64,000 nucleotides of DNA from Deltaproteobacteria bacterium. Lineage in GTDB: Bacteria > Myxococcota_A > UBA9160 > UBA4427. The stretch spans positions 124,001-188,000 of the forward strand of contig JAJDAN010000028.1 of assembly GCA_029261855.1 (NCBI GenBank). The letters run 5' to 3'. Under the pieces are notes generated by a model. It saw nothing but the letters and a program-made list of their open reading frames with translations. It had not been told where the DNA came from and did no database searches. Made by a program: the position numbers and the translations under genes. This document shows positions 34,659 to 43,441 of this stretch, one piece after another (the first letter of the stretch is position 1; each line of letters opens with the position of its first letter).

Positions 34659-35945
34659 GGCTTCGGCTACCCGGACGTGGGCGGGAGTTATCGCGCTCAG
34701 GTTGGGCGTGCCCATCTCGGTCATGATCGTCTCGAACTCGCGCCGCAGTATCGCGAGCACGACCTCGACACCCTCCTGGCCGAAGGCGGCGAGGCCCCAC
34801 AGGTAGGGGCGGCCGATGCACACAGCCGAAGCGCCCAGGGCGATCGCTTTGAATACGTCCGTGCCCCGGCGGAAGCCGCTGTCGACAAGAACGGGAATTC
34901 GACCATTGGTGGCGGCTACGACTTCGGGGAGGGCTTCGATCGAGGAGAGTCCGCTGTCTTCGGCGCGGCCTCCGTGGTTTGAGACGACGACCCCGTCGAT
35001 TCCGTGTTCGACACAAAGGCGAGCGTCCTCATGGGTGAGGATTCCCTTGATGACGAGTTTCATTGACGTCTCTTTTCGAATCCGGTCCACGACGTTCCAG
35101 TCAAGGATCATCGAATCCTGGATCAGGTCTCGCAGATCGAGCCCCAACGCATCCGTTCCTCGCTGGATCTTCTCCCCCAGAGATTGGTGGCAAACCTGGC
35201 ATTCGGCGTTGTGTCGCCTGCGGTAGCGGTGAAGCGAGTCGCGGTTCCGCCCGAGCCCGGTTTGGTCGACAGTCAGCACGACCACCGGGCAACCGGTGTC
35301 CTCCGCCTCGCGTAGCTGGAGCCAGGAAATTGGCCAGTGGCGGGACGTGTACAGCTGGAACCAGATGGGAGCGCCGCGAGCCGCAGCCACTTCTTGGATC
35401 CTCACCGAGGTGCCCGTTGAGAGAATTTGAAGATGGTCCATCCGACTCGCAGCGCGCGCGACGGCCAGTTCCCCCTGTGGATGGAACGCCTTCTGGGCGC
35501 CGGCAGGGGCCAGAATGATTGGGCACGAAAGCTCCGTGCCGAGAACCTCCGTAGAGGTGTCGAGGTCGCGCACGTCCACCAGTCGGCGCGGCCGCAGCTT
35601 CACTTGCCCGAATGCATCGCGGTTCGCTCGCAGCGTGAACTCGTCGTGGACGCCCATCGAAAGGTAGGTGTAGTGGGCCGGGTCCAGGTTTCGCTTCGCG
35701 ACCGCCTCGAAGTCGAACACATTGATGGCATCCGCGGCCGCTGCCAGGAGTCGAGACTCCTGCGCACTGCTCCCCACCTGCGAGACGGCTTCCAACACCG
35801 TCTCCGCGGCGGCGGCGGAAAGGGCGGACAGGAGAAGGGGGCTGCCGGCCACGAACCGCAGAAACTCTCGCCTCGCGATGCCGGGGCCTTCCGCGCCCTG
35901 ACACGGCAGTTCGGCAGAATTCTGACTCTCGAAGCTCCATCTCAT
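34653..35945 (-). CDS. FMN-dependent alpha-hydroxy-acid oxidase/dehydrogenase, Tat-type signal
   Basis: A 430-residue protein with a twin-arginine leader (IARREFLRFVAGSPLLL), then the lactate-oxidase/glycolate-oxidase barrel: ILAPAGAQKAFHPQGE, LVIKGILTHEDA (Lys), VVSNHGGRAEDSG (catalytic His, Arg) and VLVDSGFRRGTDVFKA. It would oxidise an L-2-hydroxy acid, likely in the periplasm. Large for a cassette. Confidence 0.9.
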   Translation of the reverse strand: MRWSFESQNSAELPCQGAEGPGIARREFLRFVAGSPLLLSALSAAAAETVLEAVSQVGSSAQESRLLAAAADAINVFDFEAVAKRNLDPAHYTYLSMGVHDEFTLRANRDAFGQVKLRPRRLVDVRDLDTSTEVLGTELSCPIILAPAGAQKAFHPQGELAVARAASRMDHLQILSTGTSVRIQEVAAARGAPIWFQLYTSRHWPISWLQLREAEDTGCPVVVLTVDQTGLGRNRDSLHRYRRRHNAECQVCHQSLGEKIQRGTDALGLDLRDLIQDSMILDWNVVDRIRKETSMKLVIKGILTHEDARLCVEHGIDGVVVSNHGGRAEDSGLSSIEALPEVVAATNGRIPVLVDSGFRRGTDVFKAIALGASAVCIGRPYLWGLAAFGQEGVEVVLAILRREFETIMTEMGTPNLSAITPAHVRVAEAT

Positions 35946-35988
35946 TCGATTGCCTTGGACACGATGGCCTGCGAAAACGTCTGTCTCA

Positions 35989-36438
35989 TCAAGCTACGAG
36001 CTGAATACCGTATTCCCGTCGGATCTCTACCAGAGGCATGTCGACGTATTGGTCGAACTGCGACCAGGGCCACCTCTTCGCCATCCGGGCGCAACGCCAG
36101 AGTGTGAGCGGGGCGAGGCGCAGCATGCGGATTGCAGTGGAAATCACCAAGCCCCAGCCGAGGGTTTCGTAGATCTCCTGGGACTCGGGAAGGCGATATG
36201 CAGCGAGGAGACTGAGGCCCGCTGTCGTCCCAAAGAAGCTCCACATCTTGACGACGCCCTCGTCTGGGAGTTCGGCCGAGCACCCGAACACGACGTGCGC
36301 GGTGTCGTGACATCGGAAGAACTCTCGAGCGGCATCTGAGATGCCTCGGCCGGTAACCAGGTGGTCTCGGCTGGCATAGTACTCGCGCAGGCCTTCGGCG
36401 AGCGTGATCGTCGTGTCAGGTCGCTTGTACTCGAGCAC
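35989..36438 (-). CDS. conserved hypothetical protein with Coq4-like HDxxH motif
   Basis: A 149-residue protein. FFRCHDTAHVVFGCSAELP recalls the HDxxH zinc motif of Coq4-type proteins, and KMWSFFGTTAGLSLLAAYRL plus RMAKRWPWSQFDQYVDMPL look like a conserved core. The function is not known. Starts 8 bp left of the attC core. Confidence 0.5.
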   Translation of the reverse strand: MLEYKRPDTTITLAEGLREYYASRDHLVTGRGISDAAREFFRCHDTAHVVFGCSAELPDEGVVKMWSFFGTTAGLSLLAAYRLPESQEIYETLGWGLVISTAIRMLRLAPLTLWRCARMAKRWPWSQFDQYVDMPLVEIRREYGIQLVA

Positions 36439-36445
36439 TGGGGCT

Positions 36446-36577
36446 GCCCAACGGCTTGGCGTTCAGCGCCCGGCGACGACGTGCCAGGGTCGAGAACACC
36501 GGGTGAATGCCCGCAGTGTACCACGGCTCAATCGGAACGAAGCCGTGGCCAGTCCGACTGCAACCCCAGTGTTAGGC
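36446..36577 (-). repeat. attC site
   Basis: Cores gcccaac and gttaggc; centre gcagtgtaccacgg; arms ggcgttcagcgc and gtccgactgcaac. Confidence 0.8.
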
Positions 36578-36619
36578 GGCTGAGAACAGACGGGGTTTCA
36601 GCGAGCGCTTTGGCGCCCG

Positions 36620-36799
36620 TCAGGTAGTTGGCGGATCACCTGGCTCTGTCTCTTCCGACACCTCCTGCTCTTGGATCGCTTGAATCTGGCGAGCTGCAGG
36701 ATCGACCACGGCGGTCATCGCAAGGGATACGCGCCCGCTGCGTTTGCTGTTGACGTAGTACAACCAACCGCGGTGTTCGAACCAGAGCAGCAGCTGGTC
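36620..36799 (-). pseudogene. N-truncated hypothetical protein
   Basis: Frame DQLLLWFEHRGWLYYVNSKR then SLAMTAVVDPAARQIQ and an acidic tail to a stop at 36620. There is no start codon; a gttgggc core at 36809 abuts it, suggesting a 5' deletion up to a right attC end. Confidence 0.4.
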
Positions 36800-36900
36800 A
36801 GTCGTTGTTGGGCGGCACGGCGCGTGAGTTCGCGTTGTCCGGGGCACGGCCGGGGGTACGCGCTCATGCCAACTGTTAAGTTGGGGACCAGCCGAGGCAG

Positions 36901-36907
36901 AAAGGAG
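36901..36907 (+). promoter_or_regulatory. ribosome binding site of the esterase gene
   Basis: aaaggag, 6 bp before ATG 36914. It favours ATG 36914 as the original start, although that frame is broken. Confidence 0.6.
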
Positions 36908-36913
36908 TTCACC

Positions 36914-37808
36914 ATGCCGCCCCGCCCATGATGCGATCGTCGAAATGCTGCAAGAGGGAGGCATGCTTTCTTCGGAGGGGGGAACCCTGGACGTTCCCCG
37001 GCTGCGTAGAGAAATGGAATCCATGACAGCGATGTCTGTCATGCCTGAAGGATCGCTTGTCACTCCTGTCACCGCAGCACACGTTCCAGCCGAGTGGCTC
37101 TACGGACCGGATGCGGATGAGAGCCGCGTGCTTCTCTATCTCCATGGCGGTGCGTATCTCCTCGGGTCGATCGCGACACATCGTTCGCTTGCCGCCAGAA
37201 TCGCGGAGGCGGCCGGAATTCGTGCGTTGATCATCGAGTATCGGCTCGCGCCCGAGCATCCCTTCCCGGCGGCGCTCGAGGACGCGGTCGCCGCCTACGA
37301 TTTCTTGCTCGGCCAGGGACTCGCGCCAGAAAGAATCGCGATTGGCGGGGACTCCGCCGGCGGTGGGCTCGCGATCGCAACCCTCGTTTCGCTCCGCGAC
37401 TCGGGGCGGCCGCTTCCCGGTGCGGCCATCGCGCTTTCACCGTGGACCGACCTCGAGGCCACGGGGGAGTCGATACAGACTCGCGCCGACCCGATGATCC
37501 GCAGCAAAGACGACCTGCTCGCGACCGCTTCGCTGTACCTGAACGGTGCGGACCCGCGCACGCCGACCGCCTCGCCTCTGTATGCAGATCTCGCAGGTCT
37601 ACCTGCAATCGCGATCCAGGTCGGCACAGCCGAGAAGCTGCTGGACGATTCGACCCGCATCGCGGACCGAATCCGCAGTGTGGGTGGCGAAGTCGAACTC
37701 GAGACATTCGAGGACCTGATCCACGTGTTTCAGGCGTTGGCTCCGCACGTCCCAGAGAGCCTCGAAGCAATCGAGAAGCTCGGCTCGTTCCTGAAGCGGC
37801 ATCTCTGA
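36914..37808 (+). pseudogene. HSL-family esterase with N-terminal frameshift
   Basis: Plus-strand alpha/beta hydrolase of the hormone-sensitive lipase group: LYLHGGAYLLGS (oxyanion), IGGDSAGGGLAIA (nucleophile), and C-terminal ETFEDLIHVFQAL (His). ATG 36914 with a good ribosome site is one base out of frame with the rest because of a C-run (ccgccccgccc); removing one C gives MPPAHDAIVEMLQEG. Translation from ATG 36945 remains possible, so activity may persist. Confidence 0.8.
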
Positions 37809-37865
37809 GTCAGCTAGGGCTCGGAAAGGACGGCCGACCGCAGATCCGGGCGAGATCGAAGGAGG

Positions 37866-37958
37866 CACCAACTCCGAACCCCTCGGCGTTCTGACGAGGC
37901 CCAGCACCACAAGCGGTACTGCGACTGCCACGAGCGCCAGCGCGACCCACTTCCGCAT
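37866..37958 (-). pseudogene. N-terminal fragment with membrane anchor
   Basis: MRKWVALALVAVAVPLVVLG then LV and RTPRGSE. The downstream frame is antisense to the esterase, so the gene was cut when the esterase arrived. Confidence 0.35.
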
Positions 37959-38016
37959 CGGCTCTGCTCCGCCGCAACCAGAGGTCGGCTGGAACGCGCC
38001 GCGCAACGCCGGGCAC

Positions 38017-38364
38017 CTAGGGTCGCTCGAGGAGTTCCGAGTCGACGAATGTTCTAAAGCGAGAGTTGAATGAAGAGGAGTTCTCTTCCCAGAACTGTTG
38101 AGCGCCCTGGCCTTCAAGTACCGACCTGAGGAATTCTCGGATTCCCTCCCAACTCTCGGCCTGAAGCGTCCCCTGCTCAGATCGAAAGAAGACGCTCTCT
38201 GCCCGTCGAAACAGGCTCAAGAGTATGGACCAGTGGCGGCGTCGCTCAAGGCTATCTAGAGATGCGAGGTCGTTGTGAGCACGATCCAATATCTCTGAAA
38301 CCTCGCGATTCAGGCCTATCTCCAAGGAGATCCCGGAGAAGGAATCGACGACCTGCTGTTCGCC
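38017..38364 (-). pseudogene. family 1 gene lacking its 5' end
   Basis: The frame starts exactly beside the attC core (38365) with GEQQVVDSFSG and continues NREVSEILDRAHNDLASLD, FRRAESVFFRSEQGTLQAES and SRFRTFVDSELLERP, as in family 1. The membrane anchor is absent and there is no start codon. Confidence 0.6.
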
Positions 38365-38497
38365 GCCTAACGACTCGGCGTAGAGCGGCAGCAACAGCGC
38401 TGACCGAGGTCGATCCCGATGAACAGTATGCTCCCCAACGGCAACCCGGGTCAATCGAAGCGAGCCATTGCTGGCCCGCTGCAACGCCTTGTCAGAC
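38365..38497 (-). repeat. attC site (type B)
   Basis: Cores gcctaac and gtcagac; centre acagtatgctcccc; right core holds the stop of the MBL gene. Confidence 0.85.
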
Positions 38498-39241
38498 CTC
38501 GCGCGTCCAAACTGTAGAGTCGTGGCTGAAGAAGGCTCGTCTCGGCTGGCTACCATGGAGGCAAGCGAGCGACGACCGGTACGCGGTCTCGGACCAGGTC
38601 GCATTCGACTCCACGTATGCCTGGAGAGTCGAGTCCATCTCGTCTGGCTGCGAGAGACCCGCGCGCTGGAACGCCGAGAACTCCTGAGCGGTGTAGGCCG
38701 CCTGCGCGACGATCAGGTCGACGTGCCGGCCAGACCGCACGACCAATGACTGATGGCCCGGCGTATGACCAGGCGTCGAGAGCAGCTCGAGCCGGGAGGA
38801 GATTCGGTGACCCCCTTCAACGGGCACGTACCGCGCTTCGGGGAACCAGACCCACTCGGGAACCGTGTAGTGGGGCTCCTTGGCTGCCTCCAGCTCAGCC
38901 TGTCGTACGTAGATCGGCACACCCGGGAACGCGGAGTTGTTCCCACAGTGGTCGAAGTGAAGGTGCGAGTTGACGACCGCAGTGATGTCATCCTGCGATG
39001 CCCCTGCTTCGGCGAGCGCGGAAGACAGCTCGACCCGATCTGGCGTATAGAGACGATCGATCAACTCGCTCCCCATCCCGACGCCAGTATCGACGAGAAC
39101 ACAGGCATCTTGATCGCGGACCAGGAAGCCATAGACCGTATCGAGACCGGGAGCCTCCGGGTGGAACTCGGGGAGCTCCATCGTCGCCAACTTCAACGGT
39201 GTCACTTCGAGATCGAGCAAGCGGCGCCTCGAGCGGTCCAA
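38492..39241 (-). CDS. metallo-beta-lactamase fold hydrolase, lactonase-like
   Basis: A 240-250-residue MBL protein near the N-acyl-homoserine lactonase group: VVNSHLHFDHCGNNSAF, STPGHTPGHQSLVV and a C-terminal AFFSHD. The usual bridging Asp position reads IVAQAAYTAQEF, with Gln. The listed TTG start overlaps the attC core; GTG or ATG a few codons later is as likely. Confidence 0.85.
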   Translation of the reverse strand: MDRSRRRLLDLEVTPLKLATMELPEFHPEAPGLDTVYGFLVRDQDACVLVDTGVGMGSELIDRLYTPDRVELSSALAEAGASQDDITAVVNSHLHFDHCGNNSAFPGVPIYVRQAELEAAKEPHYTVPEWVWFPEARYVPVEGGHRISSRLELLSTPGHTPGHQSLVVRSGRHVDLIVAQAAYTAQEFSAFQRAGLSQPDEMDSTLQAYVESNATWSETAYRSSLACLHGSQPRRAFFSHDSTVWTREV

Positions 39242-39317
39242 CGGATCGGTGTTGCAGCGGACGCTGAAAGTCGTTGGAGCGCCGCGGAGCCTGTCCGCTG
39301 CAGCGGCTTTGTCAGGC
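39236..39317 (-). repeat. attC site, short (82 bp)
   Basis: Cores gtccaac and gtcaggc; arms gttgcagcggac and gtccgctgcagcgg pair almost perfectly; no central box. Confidence 0.75.
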
Positions 39318-39331
39318 GGCTCGCCTCTTCA

Positions 39332-39862
39332 TCAAGGGTCGTCGAACAGAGCCTCACATCTGTCGCAGATCGTATGTGAGATCGCAGGAGGCACATCCTC
39401 AACGAGGCGAAGGGCCGCGATGGCTTGCTCGATCTCAAGCCAAAGCCCATCGCCGGTTGGCACTCTTTTGCACCAGCTGCAGATGCGGAGAAAAGTCTCG
39501 GAGCGGGGTACATGGGGGTCCAGGAGCGGAACCGGAGTTCTCCGCTCTGCTCGCTTGAGTTCTGCTGTACACAGCAATCCGTCATCCGGCAGTGCGAACA
39601 CCTCCAGCTCCATGAAGCGACGAATGCTCGGCGAGTCGCACCGAAAGGGTATCGTTGCGCTTCCCCTGACCTCTCGAATCCTGGAGAACAGCAGCCGGTA
39701 CAGATGCTGGACCTCCGGTCCTGCTATCCAATCCCAAATCGGGGTCCCGACAACTCCCCGTACGAGGTGTTCCGCTTCGTTCTCGCGAGCGAAAGCAGAC
39801 CACAGCGCACTGACGGATCGAATGCGGTCTTCGTGATCCAGTTCGTATTGACTATTGCCCAT
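39332..39862 (-). CDS. hypothetical protein with C-terminal CxxC pairs
   Basis: A 176-residue soluble protein. The end, RICSWCKRVPTGDGLWLEIE and ISHTICDRCE, carries two CxxC pairs like the tails of some PAS/response-regulator proteins. The N-terminal half (SIRRFMELEVFALPDDGLL) resembles a PAS-like domain. Partner unknown. Confidence 0.55.
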   Translation of the reverse strand: MGNSQYELDHEDRIRSVSALWSAFARENEAEHLVRGVVGTPIWDWIAGPEVQHLYRLLFSRIREVRGSATIPFRCDSPSIRRFMELEVFALPDDGLLCTAELKRAERRTPVPLLDPHVPRSETFLRICSWCKRVPTGDGLWLEIEQAIAALRLVEDVPPAISHTICDRCEALFDDP

Positions 39863-39881
39863 GCGTGAAGTCGCTCTTGCC

Positions 39882-39994
39882 GCCCATCGGATCCGCGTTC
39901 AGCCGCTTGCGCCGACCTGCCACGGATCCCCGCGATTCTACCATTCCCCGTATCGCATCAACGTGAGCAAGTCCGGCGCAACGGCTTGTTGGAC
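39882..39994 (-). repeat. attC site (type A)
   Basis: Cores gcccatc and gttggac; centre gattctaccattcc. Confidence 0.8.
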
Positions 39995-40145
39995 AGTGTT
40001 CCCCCCTTGTCGGCGATCGGGTGAACGGGATCGTGCGCCCGGGGATACTCGATGGAAGCTGCTTCGCGAGAGTGGCACCGAGAGCGTGGTAGAAACCCGG
40101 CGCGTTCGGATCGCTCTGAATGACAATCACATTCGCGCCGGCACC
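39995..40145 (-). pseudogene. C-terminal fragment of a GNAT acetyltransferase
   Basis: VIVIQSDPNAPGFYHALGAT and SSIPGRTIPF are the typical end of a GNAT. It is fused in frame to the membrane protein upstream, with an inverted half attC between. Confidence 0.65.
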
Positions 40146-40203
40146 TGGCCCTCGAGGCCTGTCTGCTGTCTTGGGCTTCGCGCATCGAGTCGCCGCGCCT
40201 GTT

Positions 40204-40225
40204 GCCTGACAACCCGTTGCACGGT
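40204..40225 (+). repeat. half attC in inverted orientation
   Basis: gcctgacaacccgttgcacg on the plus strand is the complement of the usual right arm (ctgcaacggcttgtcaggc). It points against all other sites. Confidence 0.5.
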
Positions 40226-40655
40226 TGAACGCGACGATGGCGAGGCCCGTTCGAGCCCAATGCCATCTGGCCCATCGACGGAGCTCCGCGCCTACGTCAG
40301 CGGTGGGGATGGAACCCGCCGCGAAACGGGCATTTGCGTTAATGAAGTAGAGGGGAAAGCTTGCCAGGACCGCGAGGGTCAGCCCGGTAGATACGAAGAA
40401 GGGCGCCTGACCAGGAAGGTCTGCTAGCCAGGCCGAGGCGGCTGCCGCAACGACAAGAAGGCTGCTGGAGACCTCGAGTGGGCCGAAGAACCTGAGCAAT
40501 AGGCCCGCGTGCTGCTGATACCACGCGAGGAACGACTCGGGATCCTGCGACCGCCACATTGGAACGAGCACACCGGCCTCAGCGAGCAGAGCCCCGGCAG
40601 ACAAGCCGAGCAGGAGAACAGCGAGAACGCCGACTGTGAAGGCGAGCTGCTCCAA
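40215..40655 (-). CDS. DUF1772-like membrane protein
   Basis: A four-helix protein of about 145 residues, TTG start after the attC. LFLRFFGPLE-like segment LLLRFFGPLEVSSSLLVVAA and YFINANARFAAGSIPTADVG then RRWARWHWARTGLAIVAF fit the DUF1772/anthrone-oxygenase-like group. The frame has no stop here and runs into the GNAT fragment. Confidence 0.55.
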
Positions 40656-40670
40656 CCTCAGACTCCCGCT

Positions 40671-40788
40671 GCCGAACGGATCGGCGTTCAGCGGCATGCG
40701 GCACTCTGGGCACCTCGGACTCTCGAGCGATCCTACCATGATCGCCAACGGCTCAGCGTGGGCATGTCCGCTGCAACGGCTGGTAGAC
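40671..40788 (-). repeat. attC site (type A)
   Basis: Cores gccgaac and ggtagac; centre cgatcctaccatgatc. Confidence 0.8.
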
Positions 40789-40798
40789 GGCCGGCATA

Positions 40799-41194
40799 CT
40801 ACGGAGCGCGTTCGACTGGTAGGCCAGCTGCTTGCCAAGCTGCGAGACCGCCCTCGAGGTGGAACACCGACGCGTAGCCGGCAGCTAGAAGAGCGGACTC
40901 GGCCTTTCTCGCGCGTGGGCCCACCATGCAATAGAGGGCGACACCGCGCGGAGCCTCGATCTCGGCGATCCGCTGAGCCACCTGGTCGAACGGGATGTTG
41001 ACAGCGCCGGGGACGTGGCCTGAGGCATATTCTTCGGGACTCCGGACGTCGACGACAACCGGCGCGGCTCCCGACTCGCGCTGTGCGTGGAGCTCGGCGG
41101 GGCTGATGATAGGAGCCTCGGCGGGCTCAGAGCCTTCGGCAACGGCCGCGCTGGCAAACAAGGCGCCGAGGAAGACCAATGCGAAACGTCTCAT
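40799..41194 (-). CDS. rhodanese-like protein with signal peptide
   Basis: A 131-residue, single-domain rhodanese. After a signal peptide (ALVFLGALFASAAVA) it has VVDVRSPEEYASGHVPGAVN and the active-site loop YCMVGPRARKAE with the persulfide Cys. Likely periplasmic sulfur carrier or transferase. Confidence 0.92.
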   Translation of the reverse strand: MRRFALVFLGALFASAAVAEGSEPAEAPIISPAELHAQRESGAAPVVVDVRSPEEYASGHVPGAVNIPFDQVAQRIAEIEAPRGVALYCMVGPRARKAESALLAAGYASVFHLEGGLAAWQAAGLPVERAP

Positions 41195-41214
41195 GTGACT
41201 CCTTCGCTCCGACC

Positions 41215-41344
41215 GTCTAACGGATCGGCGTTCAGCGGCGTGCGGCCACTTGGCACCGCGGCCGCAAACGCCTCGGTTGGCGCGATTCTACCACGCCCCA
41301 TATCGGCAGCGCGCAAGCACGTCCGCTGCAACGGCTTGCTAGAC
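41215..41344 (-). repeat. attC site (type A)
   Basis: Cores gtctaac and gctagac; centre gattctaccacgcccc. Confidence 0.85.
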
Positions 41345-41351
41345 GGCGGCG

Positions 41352-41858
41352 CTACTCGCCCCACGTGGGGTTCGCGAGCACGTCCGGAACTGAGCCCAAT
41401 GCGAGCCGTTCTTCAACCGAAGCCACAACGTGGTGGGGATAGGTCAGCCGGACCTGCTCCCAGAATGCGGCTCCTCCGGGAGTTGCTAGCAGGGACGCGA
41501 AGTGGTCCCGGTATGCGTTGAAGGTCGCTTCATCGAGAGAGCGTGATTCGAACAGAGCGACTGCGCTTTGGAAGTGGAGCGCAAGATCACTGATGAGATT
41601 GTAGAACCGTCGCCGAGTCACCAGGTCGAGCGCCGGGTACGAACGGAGCCCCTCCAGCAGGACTCCGTTCAGCGTAGGGTCGGTGATGAAGTGGCCCATG
41701 TACTCGCGGTAGCTCTGAACAACCTGCTGACGGCTCTGAGCGCGGAGTACAGCCGTGTTCTGGCGAACCTGGATCGCGAGGTAGCCGATCGTCACAATGA
41801 CGGCCACGCCACCGATGAAGTCACCGAGGTTCCCAAGTGTTTCGAGGATGGCTGGTAC
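41352..41858 (-). CDS. family 1 membrane-anchored protein without canonical start
   Basis: A 168-codon family 1 copy: PAILETLGNLGDFIGGVAVI then VTIGYLAIQVRQNTAVLR. The frame is closed upstream by a TAG in the attC core and contains no ATG, GTG or TTG before the middle of the helix. The expected start position is GTA, as if a GTG had mutated. The rest is intact up to PHHVVASVEERLALG. Confidence 0.65.
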   Translation of the reverse strand, partial: VPAILETLGNLGDFIGGVAVIVTIGYLAIQVRQNTAVLRAQSRQQVVQSYREYMGHFITDPTLNGVLLEGLRSYPALDLVTRRRFYNLISDLALHFQSAVALFESRSLDEATFNAYRDHFASLLATPGGAAFWEQVRLTYPHHVVASVEERLALGSVPDVLANPTWGE

Positions 41859-41862
41859 CGCC

Positions 41863-41992
41863 GTCTAACGGATCAGCGTTCAGCGGCGTGCGGCGCTCTG
41901 CCGAGCAGCTTCTGGACGCCTGGGCGTCGCGTGATTCTACCACGACCCGATCGGCACGGCGTGATCACGTCCGTTGAAGCGCTCTGTTAGGC
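41863..41992 (-). repeat. attC site (type A)
   Basis: Cores gtctaac and gttaggc; centre gattctaccacgacc. Confidence 0.85.
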
Positions 41993-42526
41993 GGCAGGCG
42001 AAAAAGCAAGGAACACCGCCGCAATGGCAAATGTAAGGCAAAGGGCGAGCGCAAACTGAGTCCAGTAGCTCCGCCGTAGTGACCGAGCTGTGATCGGGTC
42101 CGTAGCCCCATGTGGGAGGACAAGCGTCGCTAGTTGCTCGAGCAGACGAGCTCGTGACCCGGGCCGAAGCTGCACGAGAGACAGACGAACTGTCTTTCCG
42201 CCGATCGTTCGGATGCCGAGAAGCTTCTTCGTCGCAACCCAAGACGAGATCTCGGACCATGCCACCTCATGCCTCGGCCGCAGGAAGGCTGGGCGAAGAA
42301 TCACTGAGGCCGGAGTCAGCGTCACTGGTGCCGTTCGGAGCTGCCAGATGGAATCGACGACCCCGAGCCCGGTGGCCAGAACGCCTGGCCAAAACAACCT
42401 CGGACTGCCGACTGCGACCGACATGGCGGTGAGGGCGAGCGACATGATCAGGATTCCCGGCATCAACCGGGATCGAGCCAGGTCTTCTCGCATCGCCCGA
42501 GGACCCTCACGCGACCGTCCTGTCAC
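41987..42526 (-). CDS. bacterial PH-domain-like membrane protein
   Basis: A 179-residue protein. Two N-terminal helices, then a beta-rich soluble part (VTLTPASVILRPAFLRPRHE, EISSWVATKKLLGIRT) like membrane PH-type domains, and a C-terminal helix FALALCLTFAIAAVFLA. GTG start is 3 bp after the stop of the preceding gene, so both form one cassette. Confidence 0.55.
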   Translation of the reverse strand: MTGRSREGPRAMREDLARSRLMPGILIMSLALTAMSVAVGSPRLFWPGVLATGLGVVDSIWQLRTAPVTLTPASVILRPAFLRPRHEVAWSEISSWVATKKLLGIRTIGGKTVRLSLVQLRPGSRARLLEQLATLVLPHGATDPITARSLRRSYWTQFALALCLTFAIAAVFLAFSPAA

Positions 42527-42529
42527 GTT

Positions 42530-42859
42530 CTAGGAATCGACCAGCGCAACTTCGTGCTCGAGCGCGGCAATCAGATCGGGGACGATGTCCTTCACCCACT
42601 GCGGATTTCGGTGGGCAACCATGAGCCAGAAGAGGGACTCAACGTCGAAGAACGTTGCGTCCAAGATCCCCTTTTCATTCTTGTCTCGCTTGAAGTGCCA
42701 GTGAACAGATCCCGGATGCTTGTGAGCCATGTACTTGCCTACATGGGAGATGTAGAGCCCGCACGACGTCGCCGCGCGCTCGACCACAGCCTGCATCACT
42801 GACTTGCTGGATCCTTCGGGTATCTCGATATAGAAGCTGTCCGATCGCTTTTCCTTCAC
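42530..42859 (-). CDS. hypothetical protein
   Basis: A 109-residue soluble protein that I do not recognise: SFYIEIPEGSSKSVMQAVVE, GKYMAHKHPGSVHWHFKRD and HRNPQWVKDIVPDLI. It lies directly upstream of the PH-like gene and its start overlaps the end of the next gene. Confidence 0.6.
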   Translation of the reverse strand: MKEKRSDSFYIEIPEGSSKSVMQAVVERAATSCGLYISHVGKYMAHKHPGSVHWHFKRDKNEKGILDATFFDVESLFWLMVAHRNPQWVKDIVPDLIAALEHEVALVDS

Positions 42860-43287
42860 GATGGATCCTCACGCCGCCCAACAGATTGGCCGGCGGGGTC
42901 GCTATCGGCGTCCCGCTTCATTGAGAGTGCGAGGTAGAGCGCGCCGAAGCCGGCCCCCCCGAAGATGAGAAAGCGCGACAGCCCGGACGAGAACTCATAG
43001 GTCGGCTGACCCACGGACAGGGCGTGCAACAACCCGTGAAGTACGAGGAAGATTCCGATCACAAGTCGTGAGGTCGAACGAACGCGCGCGTTCTCGCTGG
43101 CAACGAGTGCAACCAGGATCGCGAAGAGCGGGACATGAGCGGCGATGAACAGCAGCATCGCAGTCTCGTCGGAGAGCGTTCCGAGGAAAGGCAGCCCGCG
43201 CCACTCGTGGTTTGGAATTGCATCGAGTTCGTGGGTGAACAACGAGCCCAGGCCAAGATAGAAGGCTATGTCGCGGATAGAAGGCAA
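42856..43287 (-). CDS. membrane protein with HELDAI...HEWR motif
   Basis: A 143-residue, four-helix protein, TTG start. FTHELDAIPNHEWRGLPFLG resembles DUF6713-type membrane proteins. The last residues (SDPAGQSVGRREDPS) are read from an attC stub at 42876. Confidence 0.55.
   Translation of the reverse strand: MPSIRDIAFYLGLGSLFTHELDAIPNHEWRGLPFLGTLSDETAMLLFIAAHVPLFAILVALVASENARVRSTSRLVIGIFLVLHGLLHALSVGQPTYEFSSGLSRFLIFGGAGFGALYLALSMKRDADSDPAGQSVGRREDPS
42876..42900 (-). repeat. attC stub (left end only)
   Basis: gcccaacagattggccggcg, then gene sequence; the rest of the site is lost. Confidence 0.5.
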
Positions 43288-43311
43288 TGAAGGCAGCGCT
43301 CCGTTCCCACC

Positions 43312-43441
43312 GCCCAACGGATCGGCGTTCTGCGGCTTGCGGCGAACTCGCACAGCGACCGTGGCGCCTAGATTGTTCGCGATTCTACCATGACCGCCAG
43401 GCCGCAAGCGTCAGCAAGTCCGCTGCAACGGCCTGTCAGCC
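43312..43441 (-). repeat. attC site (type A)
   Basis: Cores gcccaac and gtcagcc; centre gattctaccatgacc. Confidence 0.85.

Noticed and set aside
38500-39241. Loss of the metal-bridging Asp in the MBL hydrolase as an inactivating mutation
   Set aside because: The AQAAYTA form appears to be a subgroup feature, not a clear mutation, and the rest of the motif set is intact.
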